Below, in pieces: positions 11,523 to 22,962 of a DNA stretch of 64,000 nt; the stretch's first letter is position 1, and each line of letters starts with the position of its first letter. The DNA is taken from assembly GCF_963675165.1 (NCBI RefSeq), contig NC_087384.1, forward strand, positions 341,001 to 405,000. The letters run 5' to 3'. The stretch comes from Halichondria panicea (Eukaryota > Porifera > Demospongiae > Suberitida > Halichondriidae). A program made the position numbers and the translations under genes. Below the pieces are notes generated by a model. That model searched no databases. It was not told the origin of the DNA and saw only the letters and a list, made by a program, of their open reading frames with translations.

Positions 11523-12990
11523 ATGAAGTGTGTTATACCAGGTGCAGGCATCAAGGGTGAGGAATCATGTAACCAGCTAGACTAGCTACACTGCACTATA
11601 TATCTCACATGATTGCAGCTTTTGGCAAGGCCATATTCTGCCTATCGAAGATTGGAGAAGAGCTCTACATAGAGGGACTAGAGGATGGAGTAAGTGTGGG
11701 ATGTAAACACAATATTTCATTGTTCTAACATTTTACAGTTGGCTTTGAAGACGGTGAACACAGCAAGATCGGCATTTGCTTGCTTCCTATTTGAGAAGAA
11801 GTTCTTTCACTCGTACAGAGACTCGACATGTGGGCGTGGCAGTGGGCGTGGCTCTGACAGTGAGGAGGAGGGTGGCTTCAAGTGCAAGATATCGGCTCGG
11901 GTGAGTGTGTGTGATGGATTGTAGCGCTGTAGTGTAATGTAATGCAGCTACCAGCTACCAGCTCACATGACTAGAGTTCTGGTGATCTAAATTCAACTGA
12001 TTTTCTGAAAGCTTAGAAGTAGCCCGTTCCGATGGTATGCACTCAAAAAATGCTTATTTAATTTTAATTTTCTGAAAGCTGAAAGCTTAGATGGAGATTC
12101 CTGGCATTTGAGGCTCCGCTATTCATAATAATTATGTATAATGTCTGGTGACCTCTTTCAGTCTGTACTGTCTGTGTTCCGAGCTCTACACACACTGGAG
12201 AGGACTGTGGATCGGTGCAATGTGAACCTTGACCTCAAGGAGAACAAGCTCGTCTTTATCTTCCATTGCAAACACGGTATGTGAGGCATTTGTACTCATA
12301 GAAATTGTGTATCCGAATGCTATTAATGGTAAACCAGTACTAGTTGCTTTTGCTCCTGGTGTTTTTACTGGACCCCCCAGTCTCAAAGAACACCAGTGAA
12401 GGTCTTGTCATAATACACCTCCATTCATTAATCCCTCACCCCCGTGATGCAGGAGTGGTCAAGACGCACAGCCTTGGCTACCAAGAATGTGAAGCCCTAC
12501 AAGCTGTATTCTCAAAGGACCTCTGTCCCAACCACCTCTCAGCACCAGCCAAGTTAGTCACATTAGCACCATTTAGCCAATCCCCTAGGCCATGTGTTTA
12601 CAGTGGGATTTCTACTCTATTCGAGAAAAAGTGCCTTATGGACGAAGCTAATGAGGAATATCTGCATCACTATAAATTATACTGAAGGATACTTGTGTTT
12701 GCGTATATTCATAGTGTAATTAGGTTGTGCATTCCAACATGGCTGTGTGCTCTTGGGAATTGTTTACGTGTGTTTATTCTTGCCCAGAGTACTGAGCGAG
12801 GTGGTGACCCACTTCCCTAGTTCTCTGGAGGAGGTTACTCTCACTGCCCTGCCCACTTCCATCACTCTACGAAACTACGTGGAGGACGATGGTAAGAGTG
12901 TGCTCAGTGGCTGAACACACACGTTGTAGACTGGGGTAGATCAATTGTACACAGTAGCTACTACAAAGCTTAAGAAGATGCTTGTGTGTG

Positions 12991-13028
<38 letters not shown>

Positions 13029-16000
13029 CGTGTGTGTGTGTGCGTGCGTGCGTGTGTGTGTGCGTGTGCGTGTGCGTGTGCGTGTGTGTGTGTGTGTGCG
13101 TATTGCATAGGCCTTTGGGGAGTCTTTGATACCTATTTCAACTAGACCAGATAAACAATTACTACTATTAGCATTGTAAAATCATATAGCTACTACAAGC
13201 AAATTATCACCCGTCCCTTGCACAGGAGAGGGTAGCCGGCCATCACTGACAGAGATTTGTCTGGCCCCAGATGAGTTCGACCATTACCAGGTCGGGGTGG
13301 ATGCAGCCATCACGTTCTGTCTCAAAGAACTTCGAGTGAGCACACGAGTGTTGAGAGTGAAGTGGATCCGCTGTATATTTATATACAAATGCTATGTATT
13401 CCCCAAATTATACGATAAGTAACTCTAACAAAAATGGCTCTTTATTGCTCTATCATCTGCATGTAATAAGGTTCGTGTTACCTGATAACCTACTTACAAG
13501 TCCTGCTTTTTAGGGGAAACCCCACTAACTCAGTATTTCATTGACTGTATTAGTTCCCTGTGTGTGTCTTCCTGCTGCAGGCTATCCTGGCGTTCACTGA
13601 TGCCATTAACCAATCATTATCTCTGAGGTTCGAAGAACCAGGGAGGTATGTTGGTAATGTTTTATCAGTGCCCTTACTTACTAGAAAATTTAGGAGCTTT
13701 TTTCCTTCACTATTTTTTTTATTTACAATGATCTGCTTAGAACATTGATGATATACCATTTGAAAGGTCTCTTTCTAAGCTTTCAGAAAATAATACATGG
13801 AGAACTTTTCACAAAAGTTATGACAGCTGAAAGAGTCCCCGAACAATTGATTACATTTTGGGGGGGTTGTAGTTGAACATCTTTCAACAGCCATAACTTG
13901 AGTACAGTTGATCCAATGTCAAAAATTTCAGGATTTTCTGAAAGCTTAGAAAAATACCTTTCAAATTATATGTTTCTATCTAAAATTTCATCCGGGCCCT
14001 AATTTGTCATTTTTCGGCCTCGGACCATGGGCTATAATCCATGGTACGACTAAATTGGCAAATACTTTTATCTCTCAAATATGAACTTTGATGACACCAT
14101 TTGAAAGGTATTTTTCCAAGCTTTCAGGAAATCCAAAATGTTTTTACTTTGGATCCACAGAATTCAAGTTATGGCTGAAAGAGATTGATAAAACGGAGGG
14201 GGGTGGGGGTGTAGTTGAACATCTTTCAACAGCCATAACTTGAGTACAGTTGATCTAATGTCAACAATTTCAGGATTTTTTGAAAGCTTAGAAAAATACC
14301 TTTCAAATAATGTGTTTCAATCCAAAATTTCGTCCGGGCCCTAATTTGTCATTTTTCGGCCTCGGACCATGGGCTATAATCCATGGTACGGCTAAATTGG
14401 CAAATACTTTTATCTCTCAAATATGAACTTTGATGACACCATTTGAAAGGTATATTTCCAAGCTTTCAGGAAATCCAAAAATTTTTTACTTTGGATCCAC
14501 AGAATTCAAGTTATGGCAGCTGAAAGAAAACGGAGGGTGTGAGGGTGTAGTTGAACATCTTTCAACAGCCATAACTTGAGTACAGTTGATCTAATGTCAA
14601 AAATTTCAGGATTTTCTGAAAGCTTAGAAAAATACCTTTCAAATTATATGTTTCTATCTAAAATTTCATCCGGGCCCTAATTTGTCATTTTTCGGCCTCG
14701 GACCATGGGCTATAATCCATGGTACGACTAAATTGGCAAATACTTTTATCTCTCAAATATGAACTTTGATGACACCATTTGAAAGGTATTTTTCCAAGCT
14801 TTCAGGAAATCCAAAATGTTTTTACTTTGGATCCACAGAATTCAAGTTATGGCAGCTGAAAGAGATTGATAAAACGGAGGGGGTGGGGGTGTAGTTGAAC
14901 ATCTTTCAACAGCCATAACTTGAGTACAGTTGATCTAATGTCAACAATTTCAGGATTTTTTGAAAGCTTAGAAAAATACCTTTCAAATAATGTGTTTCAA
15001 TCCAAAATTTCGTCCGGGCCCTAATTTGTCATTTTTCGGCCTCGGACCATGGGCTATAATCCATGGTACGGCTAAATTGGCAAATACTTTTATCTCTCAA
15101 ATATGAACTTTGATGACACCATTTGAAAGGTATATTTCCAAGCTTTCAGGAAATCCAAAAATTTTTTACTTTGGATCCACAGAATTCAAGTTATGGCAGC
15201 TGAAAGAAAACGGAGGGTGTGAGGGTGTAGTTGAACATCTTTCAACAGCCATAACTTGAGTACAGTTGATCTAATGTCAAAAATTTCAGGATTTTCTGAA
15301 AGCTTAGAAAAATACCTTTCAAATTAATTCAAAATTTCGTCCGGGCCCTAATTTGTCATTTTTCGGTCTCGGACCATGGGCTATAATCCATGGTACGGCT
15401 AAATTGGCAAATACTTTTATCTCTCAAATATGAACTTTGATGACACCATTTGAAAGTTTTCCAAGCTTTCAAAAATTTTAACTTTGGATCCACAGAATTC
15501 AAGTTATGGTAGCTGAAAGAGATTGATAAAACGGAGGGGGGGGGGGGGGGGGATTCAGAAAATCATTGAAATTGTTGAAGTTGGATCCACAGAATTCAAG
15601 TTATGGCAGCTGAAAGAGTCCCATAAACGAAGGGGGGTTGTAGTTGAATATCTTTCATTAGCCGTAACTTGATCCAATTTCAATGATTTTCTGAACCTTT
15701 TAAATCGGTGTTTAAACCCTGAATTGCATTCCTTCCATATTTCATTCCATTCTCCTTTTACAACATTCCTTTGTACTTGTATATGCTGTCTAGTTGGGTA
15801 ACGATGATTTGGACCTCTATAATTATTAGCACAATCCTGTTACTATGGCAATTTAACCCCTCCCCCCCCGTCTCCAGACCTATCGTGTTGAGCATTGAGA
15901 ATGCTCGTTTGTACAAGGCTGACTTTGTGATGGCTACTCTACTGGACGGAAACTCCTCCCATCAGCACACCACCTCAATCGGTCACAATAGGACCGCAAC

Positions 16001-16978
16001 AACTGCCAACAGTACGATCCCTCAAAACCAGGCAAACGAGTTTGAGTCATTTCATAACGAGACTACAATGCAACACTCACAAAATGAGAACAGTGAAATG
16101 CTACCGGAAACAATTCCTAAAAGAACTAGACCAATTCGAACTCTCTCCGCAAGTGCTGACATTGACTTTCCGTCCGGCTCTCAGTTTGGTCGCCCTGGTA
16201 ACGTAACACCAGCTACCACAAGTGCAAAGGTCCCCCCTCCCCCAAGTGATCTGGACTTTATGGATATTGAATACAATCATAATGAGATTGAGGAGCAAGG
16301 ACAGAGTAATGCTCCGAGTGAAAACAGTCATTTAAAAAAGAGTGTCGATTCTTCGGTACCTAGAAAAATAGATTCTGTTACTTCTAAGAACTCTACTGAG
16401 AAACAATTAGTTAGCGCTATAGGAAGCCATGGAGATACTATGGAGGACGATTTCGATGTAATGGATGCCATTTTTGGTGTTGAGAATCGCAACGATGTGG
16501 CTGAAGAAGGCAATCAGTTTGGATTTGGTGTTGAGAGGCAAGACTCTGCCTCAGTACGGAGACATGAGAAAGAAAATGTGAGGATTTTACCCAAAGTGTC
16601 TTTGACTCAGGATGGGGTTGAGGAAGTAATGGGCAGTACGCTGGGCAACGTTATTGATGACTCAGGGTTCATACCAAGATCACCCCCCGCTAAGAAGGTG
16701 ACTATAGTTCATGTTCTAGTACTAGCTGGCACAGGACTTATTTGTACATTTGTAGAGTTTTTTTTTTAATGGCCATGGCCTGCCCAATTTTCAGCAGCTG
16801 CTTTATTAAAGCAATTAGTAGCCTTTACGTATGTACTGCAAGCAGCATTTTGATGTTAACTCTTCTGTATCTGCAGGCCAAGCCGCTGTCATATACAGCT
16901 CTCTTGGGGTTAACCATGTTCTCCAGTGAGCACAACAGGTCGGACGTACTAGCACCTGACTCTGATGATGAACAATGA
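11523..16978 (+). CDS. RAD9: RAD9, subunit of the 9-1-1 DNA-damage checkpoint clamp
   Basis: Ten exons: 11523-11556, 11619-11689, 11739-11900, 12162-12276, 12453-12552, 12788-12891, 13226-13335, 13581-13645, 15878-16697, 16877-16978. They give 560 codons without a stop and with matching phases. RAD9 joins RAD1 and HUS1 in the PCNA-like ring that is loaded at damaged DNA and, through its tail, recruits TopBP1 to activate ATR. Support is residue-by-residue similarity to vertebrate RAD9A: MKC at the start, [49 protein letters not shown] and [10 protein letters not shown]. The clamp domain (about 1-275) contains a small Gly/Ser/Glu-rich insertion in exon 3. Exon 9 codes a long Asn/Ser-rich disordered tail, longer than in human (391 residues in total). 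The last exon ends LAPDSDDEQ, an acidic CK2-type serine site in the same place as the human TopBP1-binding phosphosite. Intron 8 (13646-15877) is inflated by a satellite. Confidence 0.93.
12985..13102. repeat. (GT)n / (GC)(GT) microsatellite in RAD9 intron 6
   Basis: A GT-rich simple repeat with interspersed GTGC units, intronic. The cysteine/valine reading frame through it is meaningless. Confidence 0.92.
13745..15710. repeat. ~340-bp satellite with dimeric higher-order structure, in RAD9 intron 8
   Basis: Five tandem units can be phased on TTGAACATCTTTCAACAGCC, at about 13873, 14215, 14551, 14896 and 15231 (spacing ~336-345). Units 1 and 3 share CTATCTAAAATTTCATCC, whereas units 2 and 4 share TTTCAATCCAAAATTTCGTC, so the array repeats as a ~681-bp dimer. 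Each unit contains an imperfect palindrome, CCATGGGCTATAATCCATGG. The edges are degraded. A run of about 16 G lies near 15536-15552. The same family occurs at 30780-31515 and 39977-41277. Confidence 0.9.
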
Positions 16979-17246
16979 TTGTTTCTGTGGTTGCAAGTAC
17001 ATTTTATCACTCCTTTTTATGTTAGCACTTTCATTCTTATATACTCCGAGTCCCCCTGTATTCATGATCATGCTAGCTGCCAGTAAATTGATATTGAATC
17101 ATCATGTATGATGAATTGTAAATGACATAATTTCAAAGACATCATACATCTACCTATACCAGGCTATAGAGTTGTTGTTGCCTGTTCAAAGCTTTTCTCT
17201 GTAACGATTACTACCAAGTCACGTGGCTTTTGACAGCTAGACAAAG
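16979..17246 (+). promoter_or_regulatory. RAD9 3' flank and leader/promoter of R1
   Basis: Begins with the RAD9 3' untranslated region. It ends with the array leader (about 17173-17225: TTGCCTGTTCAAAGC, TGTAACGATTACTACC) followed by an E-box-like CACGTGG at 17221-17227, about 20 bases before the R1 ATG. The shift from a single-copy gene to the array happens within these 268 bases. Confidence 0.45.
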
Positions 17247-20200
17247 ATGATGCCAGGTTCAAAAATAGTTCTTCCAAGCTCTAATGTTGATGATTATACT
17301 GCAACAGCTCTTCGTAGCACCATTTCAAGTATTTTGAACCCTACAAGTAAGCCATCCCCTTCTCGCTAGCGGTGCTGTATGTAGCTGACTGTACTGCACA
17401 TGGCTGGCTGGTAATTACGTAAACACTCAACTCACGAATGCATTGATAACTCATCAGAATGGAGGGGATCGGGTTGATTGGTTCTATGTATAAGCTTTAT
17501 ATTCATATAGTAGCCAGAGAAACACAAATGTTTCCTGCAGTCACAGAGCTAAACATTCTCTTGACTACCTGCAGGTGTGAAGGGTGGAAGCAGCAAAGAA
17601 ATCTACAAGATTGAGAATTGTCCGAGTTGGTGGCCAAAAGATGTGCTGTTTTCTCCTGTGTTAGGTATAATTAGATCATAGATTATCTATGGGTACGTAA
17701 GCACAGCATCTTCCACGGTAGATCTATGTCCAATATTCGTTCGTTGTTTTTCTGTAGTGCCCAAGGCTGTCACGAATGGTATCACTGCTGTACACCGAAG
17801 AAAGATTTTGGCAGCTTTCCTGGAGAAATGTCCTGACCAGTACACAATGTAAGTAATGCCCATCAGGTTACAGATATTAATGTGTGTTTCACAGATTATC
17901 TCCAATTGATCAGCAAAACTCTGCCTCGGCAGTTGAAACTGACCAACCAGAAGACCCTGCAGTTGGTACAAGGATGACAAAGATAGTTCTTCCAAGCTCT
18001 GATGCTGAAGAATATTCTGGAAATATTCTCCGTGACACATTTTCACGTATTGTGAACCCTAAAGGTATATATAACCTACGTGTATAGACATGTCTTTGAG
18101 TTTCTCTTGTAGGTTTGAAAGGCGTAAGCTTCCACAGTAGTGAAAATTGTCCAAGTTGGTGGCCAAAAGATGTGGCTTTTTGTATTCTGTCAGGTATGGT
18201 CAGAAGTGCACAGCCTAACAGTAGATATGTGCAAAATTTGTTACTAAGCTGATTACAATGCGGTCATTGTGTGTTTTTAGGGCCCAAGGCCACCATGAAT
18301 GGTATCACTGCTGAACACCAGAAAAAAGTATTGGCAGCTTTCTTGGAGAAATGTCCTGAGCAGTACACAATGTAAGTTTTTTATGCAAATTGATGTACGT
18401 ATTTCATTATACCCGTGGATTTCCTCACAGATCACTCGGGACTTGGCTACTCAATCCCCCCTCTTCTCCACTCGTTGGTGATAAGCAACCAGTAAGAGAA
18501 GTCAACCCACAAAGTTCCTCTGAAAGTGATCAAGAAGAGCCTGTAGGAATGAACCAAACACCACCTACTGGAGATAACCGTACTCGATCAGTTGGAGCCA
18601 CAATCAGCACTGCTGCACAACATGCAAGCCCAAAGCTTATCCTACCCAGCTCTTGTGCAAATTACTATCATCAATCTCCTCTCATTTTGCTAATTCGAAA
18701 GATTTTGAATCCCCTGCAGCGTAAGTTGTTTGTGTTGTCCTATATCCACTAACATGAATGTTTTTTTGCAGGAATGACGTACTCCAGTGCTAATTGTCCC
18801 AGCTGGTGGCCGACTGATGTACCATTCACTAGGGCGGAAGGTTCATAGCATTCAGTATAATTTTTTGTATGATTACTAATGAGTACAAACGTTTTATACT
18901 GATCAGAAATAGAGACCCTGGGTATATATAGAACTGCCTCAGGTACATTTCTCTTTTACAGATATGAAAGCTGAAGACAGGAGAAAAGTACTGGCAGCTT
19001 TCCTGGAGAATTGTCCTGACCAGTACACAATGTAAGTAATGCCCATCAGTTTACAGATATTAATGTGTTTTGCTCACAGATCACCTCCAGTTGATCAGCA
19101 AAACTCTGCCTCAACAGTTGAAACTGACCAACCAGAAGACCCTGCAGTTGGTACAAAGACAGCCAGGATGATGCCAGGCTCAAAGATAGTTCTTCCAAGC
19201 TCTAATGTTGACAATTATTCTGGAGTCATGCTTCGTGGCATCATTTCCCGTATTGTGAACCCTAAAGGTACATGTATATGATTGTTGTTGAGCTAAAGGA
19301 CGACTTTTTTTTATAGGTTGGACTAGCAGAAATATCTACACAGATGAAAATCGTCCAAGTTGGTGGCCAAAAGATGTGGTGTTTACCCCTGCGACAGGTA
19401 TGGTCTAAAGAACATGCACAGCCAGTAAAAGTGATTGTGCACAAAGTTCGTTGCTAGGCTAATCATAATCAGTTGAGTAAGAAAAGGGGGTCCCCCTCCC
19501 AACTTTGATGTTCTAAAAGTAAAAACATGGGTAAAATGTATACTCCCTTCTCCAAAATAATTATGTGTTTTACAAGTCTAGAGAATGGGCGAACCTAAGA
19601 ATAAGCTCTAAAGATATGTATTTTCAGAATGCAGTGTGTGCATATTAAGTCAGTTTACTGGCCCCTTACACTACTCAAAAAATGTCTACTCCACTGATGA
19701 TGCTTGTCATTGTGTGTGTGTTTTTAGGGCGCAAGGCTATCGAAAATGGCATCACTACTGCACCCCTGAGAAAGGTATTGGGAGCTTTCTTGGAGAAATG
19801 TCCTGAGCAGTACACAATGTAAGTTTTATGCAATTGTACCACACTTACGTCACCACTAATTGATCTCATTGGTCAACAGCTGTAGGATATATAGTATTAG
19901 CATACAACCCCAGGTATGCACAGTTTTCAATTTAGTTTTTTCATTTGTTCTCAAGAAAGTAAGCAAAGAGAAAAGAGCCATGCTTGACAGTACTAAGACT
20001 CAAAGCGACGGCAGGAACACGGAAGGTGCTCTCCAACAAGATGGCTATGCTTCCATGGGTCCATGGACGTGGTTTAGATACATTTTATCCAAGAAGAGCT
20101 TGCAACTCCATAAGGGACGTCGAATGGTCAACGCTTGGACCAAGGAAGCTCTTGAGAATCTGTAGGAGTCAACATGTTGCTCAACTAGCTTTTTGACGGC

Positions 20201-22741
20201 TGCAAAATCCGGCATAGCCTTGTTCTTTTTTGCAGTCTACATCGTGGATTGCTAGGGGGAGGTTCTTTTATAGTGCTGCGGTCACGTGGTATAAGTCAGA
20301 TATGCCACACCTACTCGGAGGATATGCACCCATATATCCTCCGCTACTGTGGTTACTCCGAGGCGGAGTCGAGGGGTATGTAACCATGGTAGCGGAGGAT
20401 ATATAGGGTGAATATCCTCCTCTTAGGTGTGGTATATCCTATACATAATGAAAGGTTGATGGAAAGCTAACTGCACATGAAAGCTAGTTATTATATATTT
20501 TGCATGCTAAGTAACAGGAAACACGAATCTTAAGAGGCTGTAATAGTCTATACTTAACCACAACCCTATAGTCTACCGTATGTTTCACTGCTGATTGGCA
20601 CACCAAAGCATAATACGTGGTGTATTGTATTGTGTTGTGTCATTGCTCACAGATCACCTCCAGTTGATCAGCAAAACTCTGCCTCGACAGTTGAAACTAA
20701 CCGACCAAAAGTCCCTGCAGTTCGCACAAGGAGAGCCAGGATGATGCCAGGCTCAAAGATAGTTCTTCCAAGCTCTGATGTTTATGAATATTCTGGAAAC
20801 ATTCTTCAGAGCTTAATGCCACGTATTGCAAACTCTAAAGGTGGGATTCTATTTAGCTACAGTCAGAAATTCTGAGTTTCTTGTAGGTTGTAAGGGCAGA
20901 ACCGTCTACACAAGTGGTAATCGTCCAAACTGGTGGCCAAAAGATGTGGCGTTTGCTTCTATGACAGGTATAATTATAGTGACAAGTACACACGTGTGTG
21001 CAGAGTTTGTTGCTTGGTAACTATATAATGCATGTCCATTGTGTTGCTGGTATGGATCTTTAGGGAGCAGAACTATCGGTATTGCCACTGCTGTACACCG
21101 GAGAAAGGTACTGGCAGCTTTCCTGGAGAAATGTCCTGAGCAGTACACAATGTAAGTTTTATGCAAATTGGTGTACGTATTTCATTATACCCATGGATTT
21201 CCTCACAGATCACCCGGGGCGTGGCTACTCAATCCCACCTCTTCCCCACTCGTTGGTAATAAGCAACCAGTAAGAGAAGTCAGCCCACAAAGTTTCTCTG
21301 AAAGTTCCTCTGAAAGTTTCTCTGAAAGTGATCAAGAAGAGCCTGTAAGAATGAACCAAACACCACCTACTGGAGCTTATCGTACCCGATCAGTTGGAGC
21401 CGCCACAATCAGCACTGCTGCACAACATGCAAACCCAAAGCTTATCCTACCCAGCTTGTGTGCAAATGACTATTATCAACCTGCTCTCATTTCGCTACTT
21501 CAAAATATTTTAAATCCCCAACGTAAGTCGTTTGTATCGTCTTATAAACCACGTACATGAATATTTTTTGCAGGGCGACAATTCATATACTCCAGTGCTA
21601 ATTGTCCCAGCTGGTGGCCGACTGATGTACCATTCATTAGGGCGGAAGGTTCATAGCAATACATAATTATGCGTAAACGTCAAAGGAAAACATTGTTTTA
21701 GTTCAAATATTTTACACTGATCAGAAATAGAGACCCTAAGTTCTAAAGAAGTGCCTCGGGTACAAATCTAATAGTTTTTCTTGTACAGATATAGAAGCTA
21801 AGGACAGGACAAAAGTACTGACAGCTTTCCTGGAGAAATGTTCTGACCAGTACACAATGTAAGTAATGCCCATCAGGTTACAGATATTAATGTGTGTTGC
21901 ATCATTGCTCACAGATCACCTCCAGTTGATCAGCAAAACTCTGCCTCGACAGTTGAAACTGACCAACCAGAAGACCCTGCAGTTGGTACAAAGAGAGCCA
22001 GGAGGATGTCAGGCTCAAAGATAGTTCTTCCAAGCTCTAATCTTGAGGAATATACTGGAAACATTCTTCGTGACACAATTTCACATATTGCGAACCCTAA
22101 AGGTGTGAACTACGTACTAGTCTCGAAATCCAGCCGATTCTCATTGTAGAGCGTGGGAGGGAGAGAACCGTCTGGTGATAGCATTCAGTATACATATACT
22201 TATATGATGTGTGTAAACGTCAAAGGAAAACATTGTTTTAGTTCAAATATTTTACACTGATCAGAAATAGAGACCCTAAGTTCTATAGAAGTGCCTCAGG
22301 TACAAATCTAATAGTTTTTCTTGTACAGATATGAAAGCTAAGGACAGGACAAAAGTACTGACAGCTGTCCTGGAGAAATGTCCTGAGCAGTACACAATGT
22401 AAGTAATGCCCATCAGGTTACAGATATTAATGTGTGTTGCTCACAGATCACCTCCAGTTGATCAGCAAAACTCTGCCTCGATAGTTGAAACTGACCAACC
22501 AGAAGACACCATCTTTGATGTACAAATGAATGGAAATGAATCCGATGCTGAATCTGATGCTAGCATACCAAGTGACCCCGAAGATCTGGTGAATAGTCTA
22601 GAGCAGCACCTTCTGGATTCTAGGAAAAGAAGGCTCGAGGCTGAGAGGAAAGTTGAGGAGCTGACGGAAGAAGTCAAACGTCTCAGAGAAGAAAGAAAGT
22701 ATATAGGTTCTATTGTGAAACGATCACGACTGCATCACTAG
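17247..22741 (+). CDS. R1: poly-NRF1-like-domain protein, 7 modules + coiled coil
   Basis: Predicted exons: 17247-17346, 17575-17664, 17758-17848; 17895-18064, 18113-18193, 18281-18371; A'B'C' 18431-18720, 18772-18840, 18962-19031; 19080-19267, 19317-19397, 19728-19818; 20653-20840, 20887-20967, 21064-21151; A'B'C' 21209-21522, 21574-21648, 21789-21858; A + C' only 21915-22102, 22329-22398; last exon 22447-22741. The total is 926 codons with no stop. It begins [12 protein letters not shown] directly, with no linker. Modules 3 and 6 are type 2 (SSES repeats, [23 protein letters not shown]). Module 7 lacks exon B, so it has no WWP core: a deletion joined a MITE remnant in the A-B intron to the B'-C' intron, and the frame survives because exon B is 1-1. 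The last exon codes an acidic stretch, the [17 protein letters not shown] coiled coil and the basic tail. A nuclear DNA-binding role is inferred. Confidence 0.7.
19835..20440. mobile_element. ~600-bp non-autonomous DNA transposon in R1 intron
   Basis: Sister introns (25238-25438, 53189-53424) run directly from ATGCAA into TAATGAAA, so the ~600 bases between are an insertion. The ends are approximate inverted repeats of TATACCACACCTAAGAGG (left GTACCACACTTACG). The right third folds into a long hairpin, with arms at about 20301-20355 and 20383-20438 (GGAGGATATGCACCCATATA against its complement). Two overlapping frames of about 70-100 codons run through 19860-20196. They match no family I know and are not supported as a gene. 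The superfamily is unresolved. Confidence 0.6.
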
Positions 22742-22962
22742 CACTTGTGTTTAGTCCCTCATACCTAACTGATTTTGTAAAATCAAAGATCACATTTTGG
22801 TCACCTTCCTGGTCATTCATTCACGGTGGATTAAGTTTTCTAATTTATATCACATTTCTTTATCTTTTTGTGTTCTGTATATAATATTACTGCCATGCAT
22901 GGCTATCAAGTGAGACTTGTTGTTGCCTGTTCAAAGCTTTTAACTATAACGATTAGTACCAA
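22742..22962 (+). promoter_or_regulatory. R1 3' flank and leader box upstream of R2
   Basis: Shared array spacer (AGTCCCTCATACCTAACTG ... TTTGGTCACCTTCCTGG) followed by the leader at about 22918-22966 (TTGCCTGTTCAAAGCTTTTA, ACGATTAGTACC). Here the leader runs straight into a first exon that has lost its ATG. Confidence 0.4.

Noticed and set aside
13962-14062. Coding potential or RNA gene in the satellite palindrome
   Set aside because: The short CCATGG-type palindrome recurs with each satellite unit and shows no tRNA or rRNA features.
15771-15877. Upstream part of the RAD9 exon-9 frame
   Set aside because: It precedes the CTCCAG acceptor and is intronic; the hydrophobic stretch it encodes is not part of RAD9.
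19860-20196. Two overlapping frames of ~70-100 codons in the R1 intron
   Set aside because: They lie inside a transposon-like insertion, match no family I recognise and lack splice connections to R1.
17895-22398. Zinc-finger, BEN or THAP interpretation of the module
   Set aside because: No C2H2, C2CH or other Cys/His metal ligands; the WWP core and following helix fit NRF1 better.
22462-22677. Minus-strand frames opposite every last exon (Ser-rich, MTSSVSSSTFL type)
   Set aside because: They mirror the strongly conserved coiled-coil exon and occur only where it does; no start context, splice signals or separate conservation.
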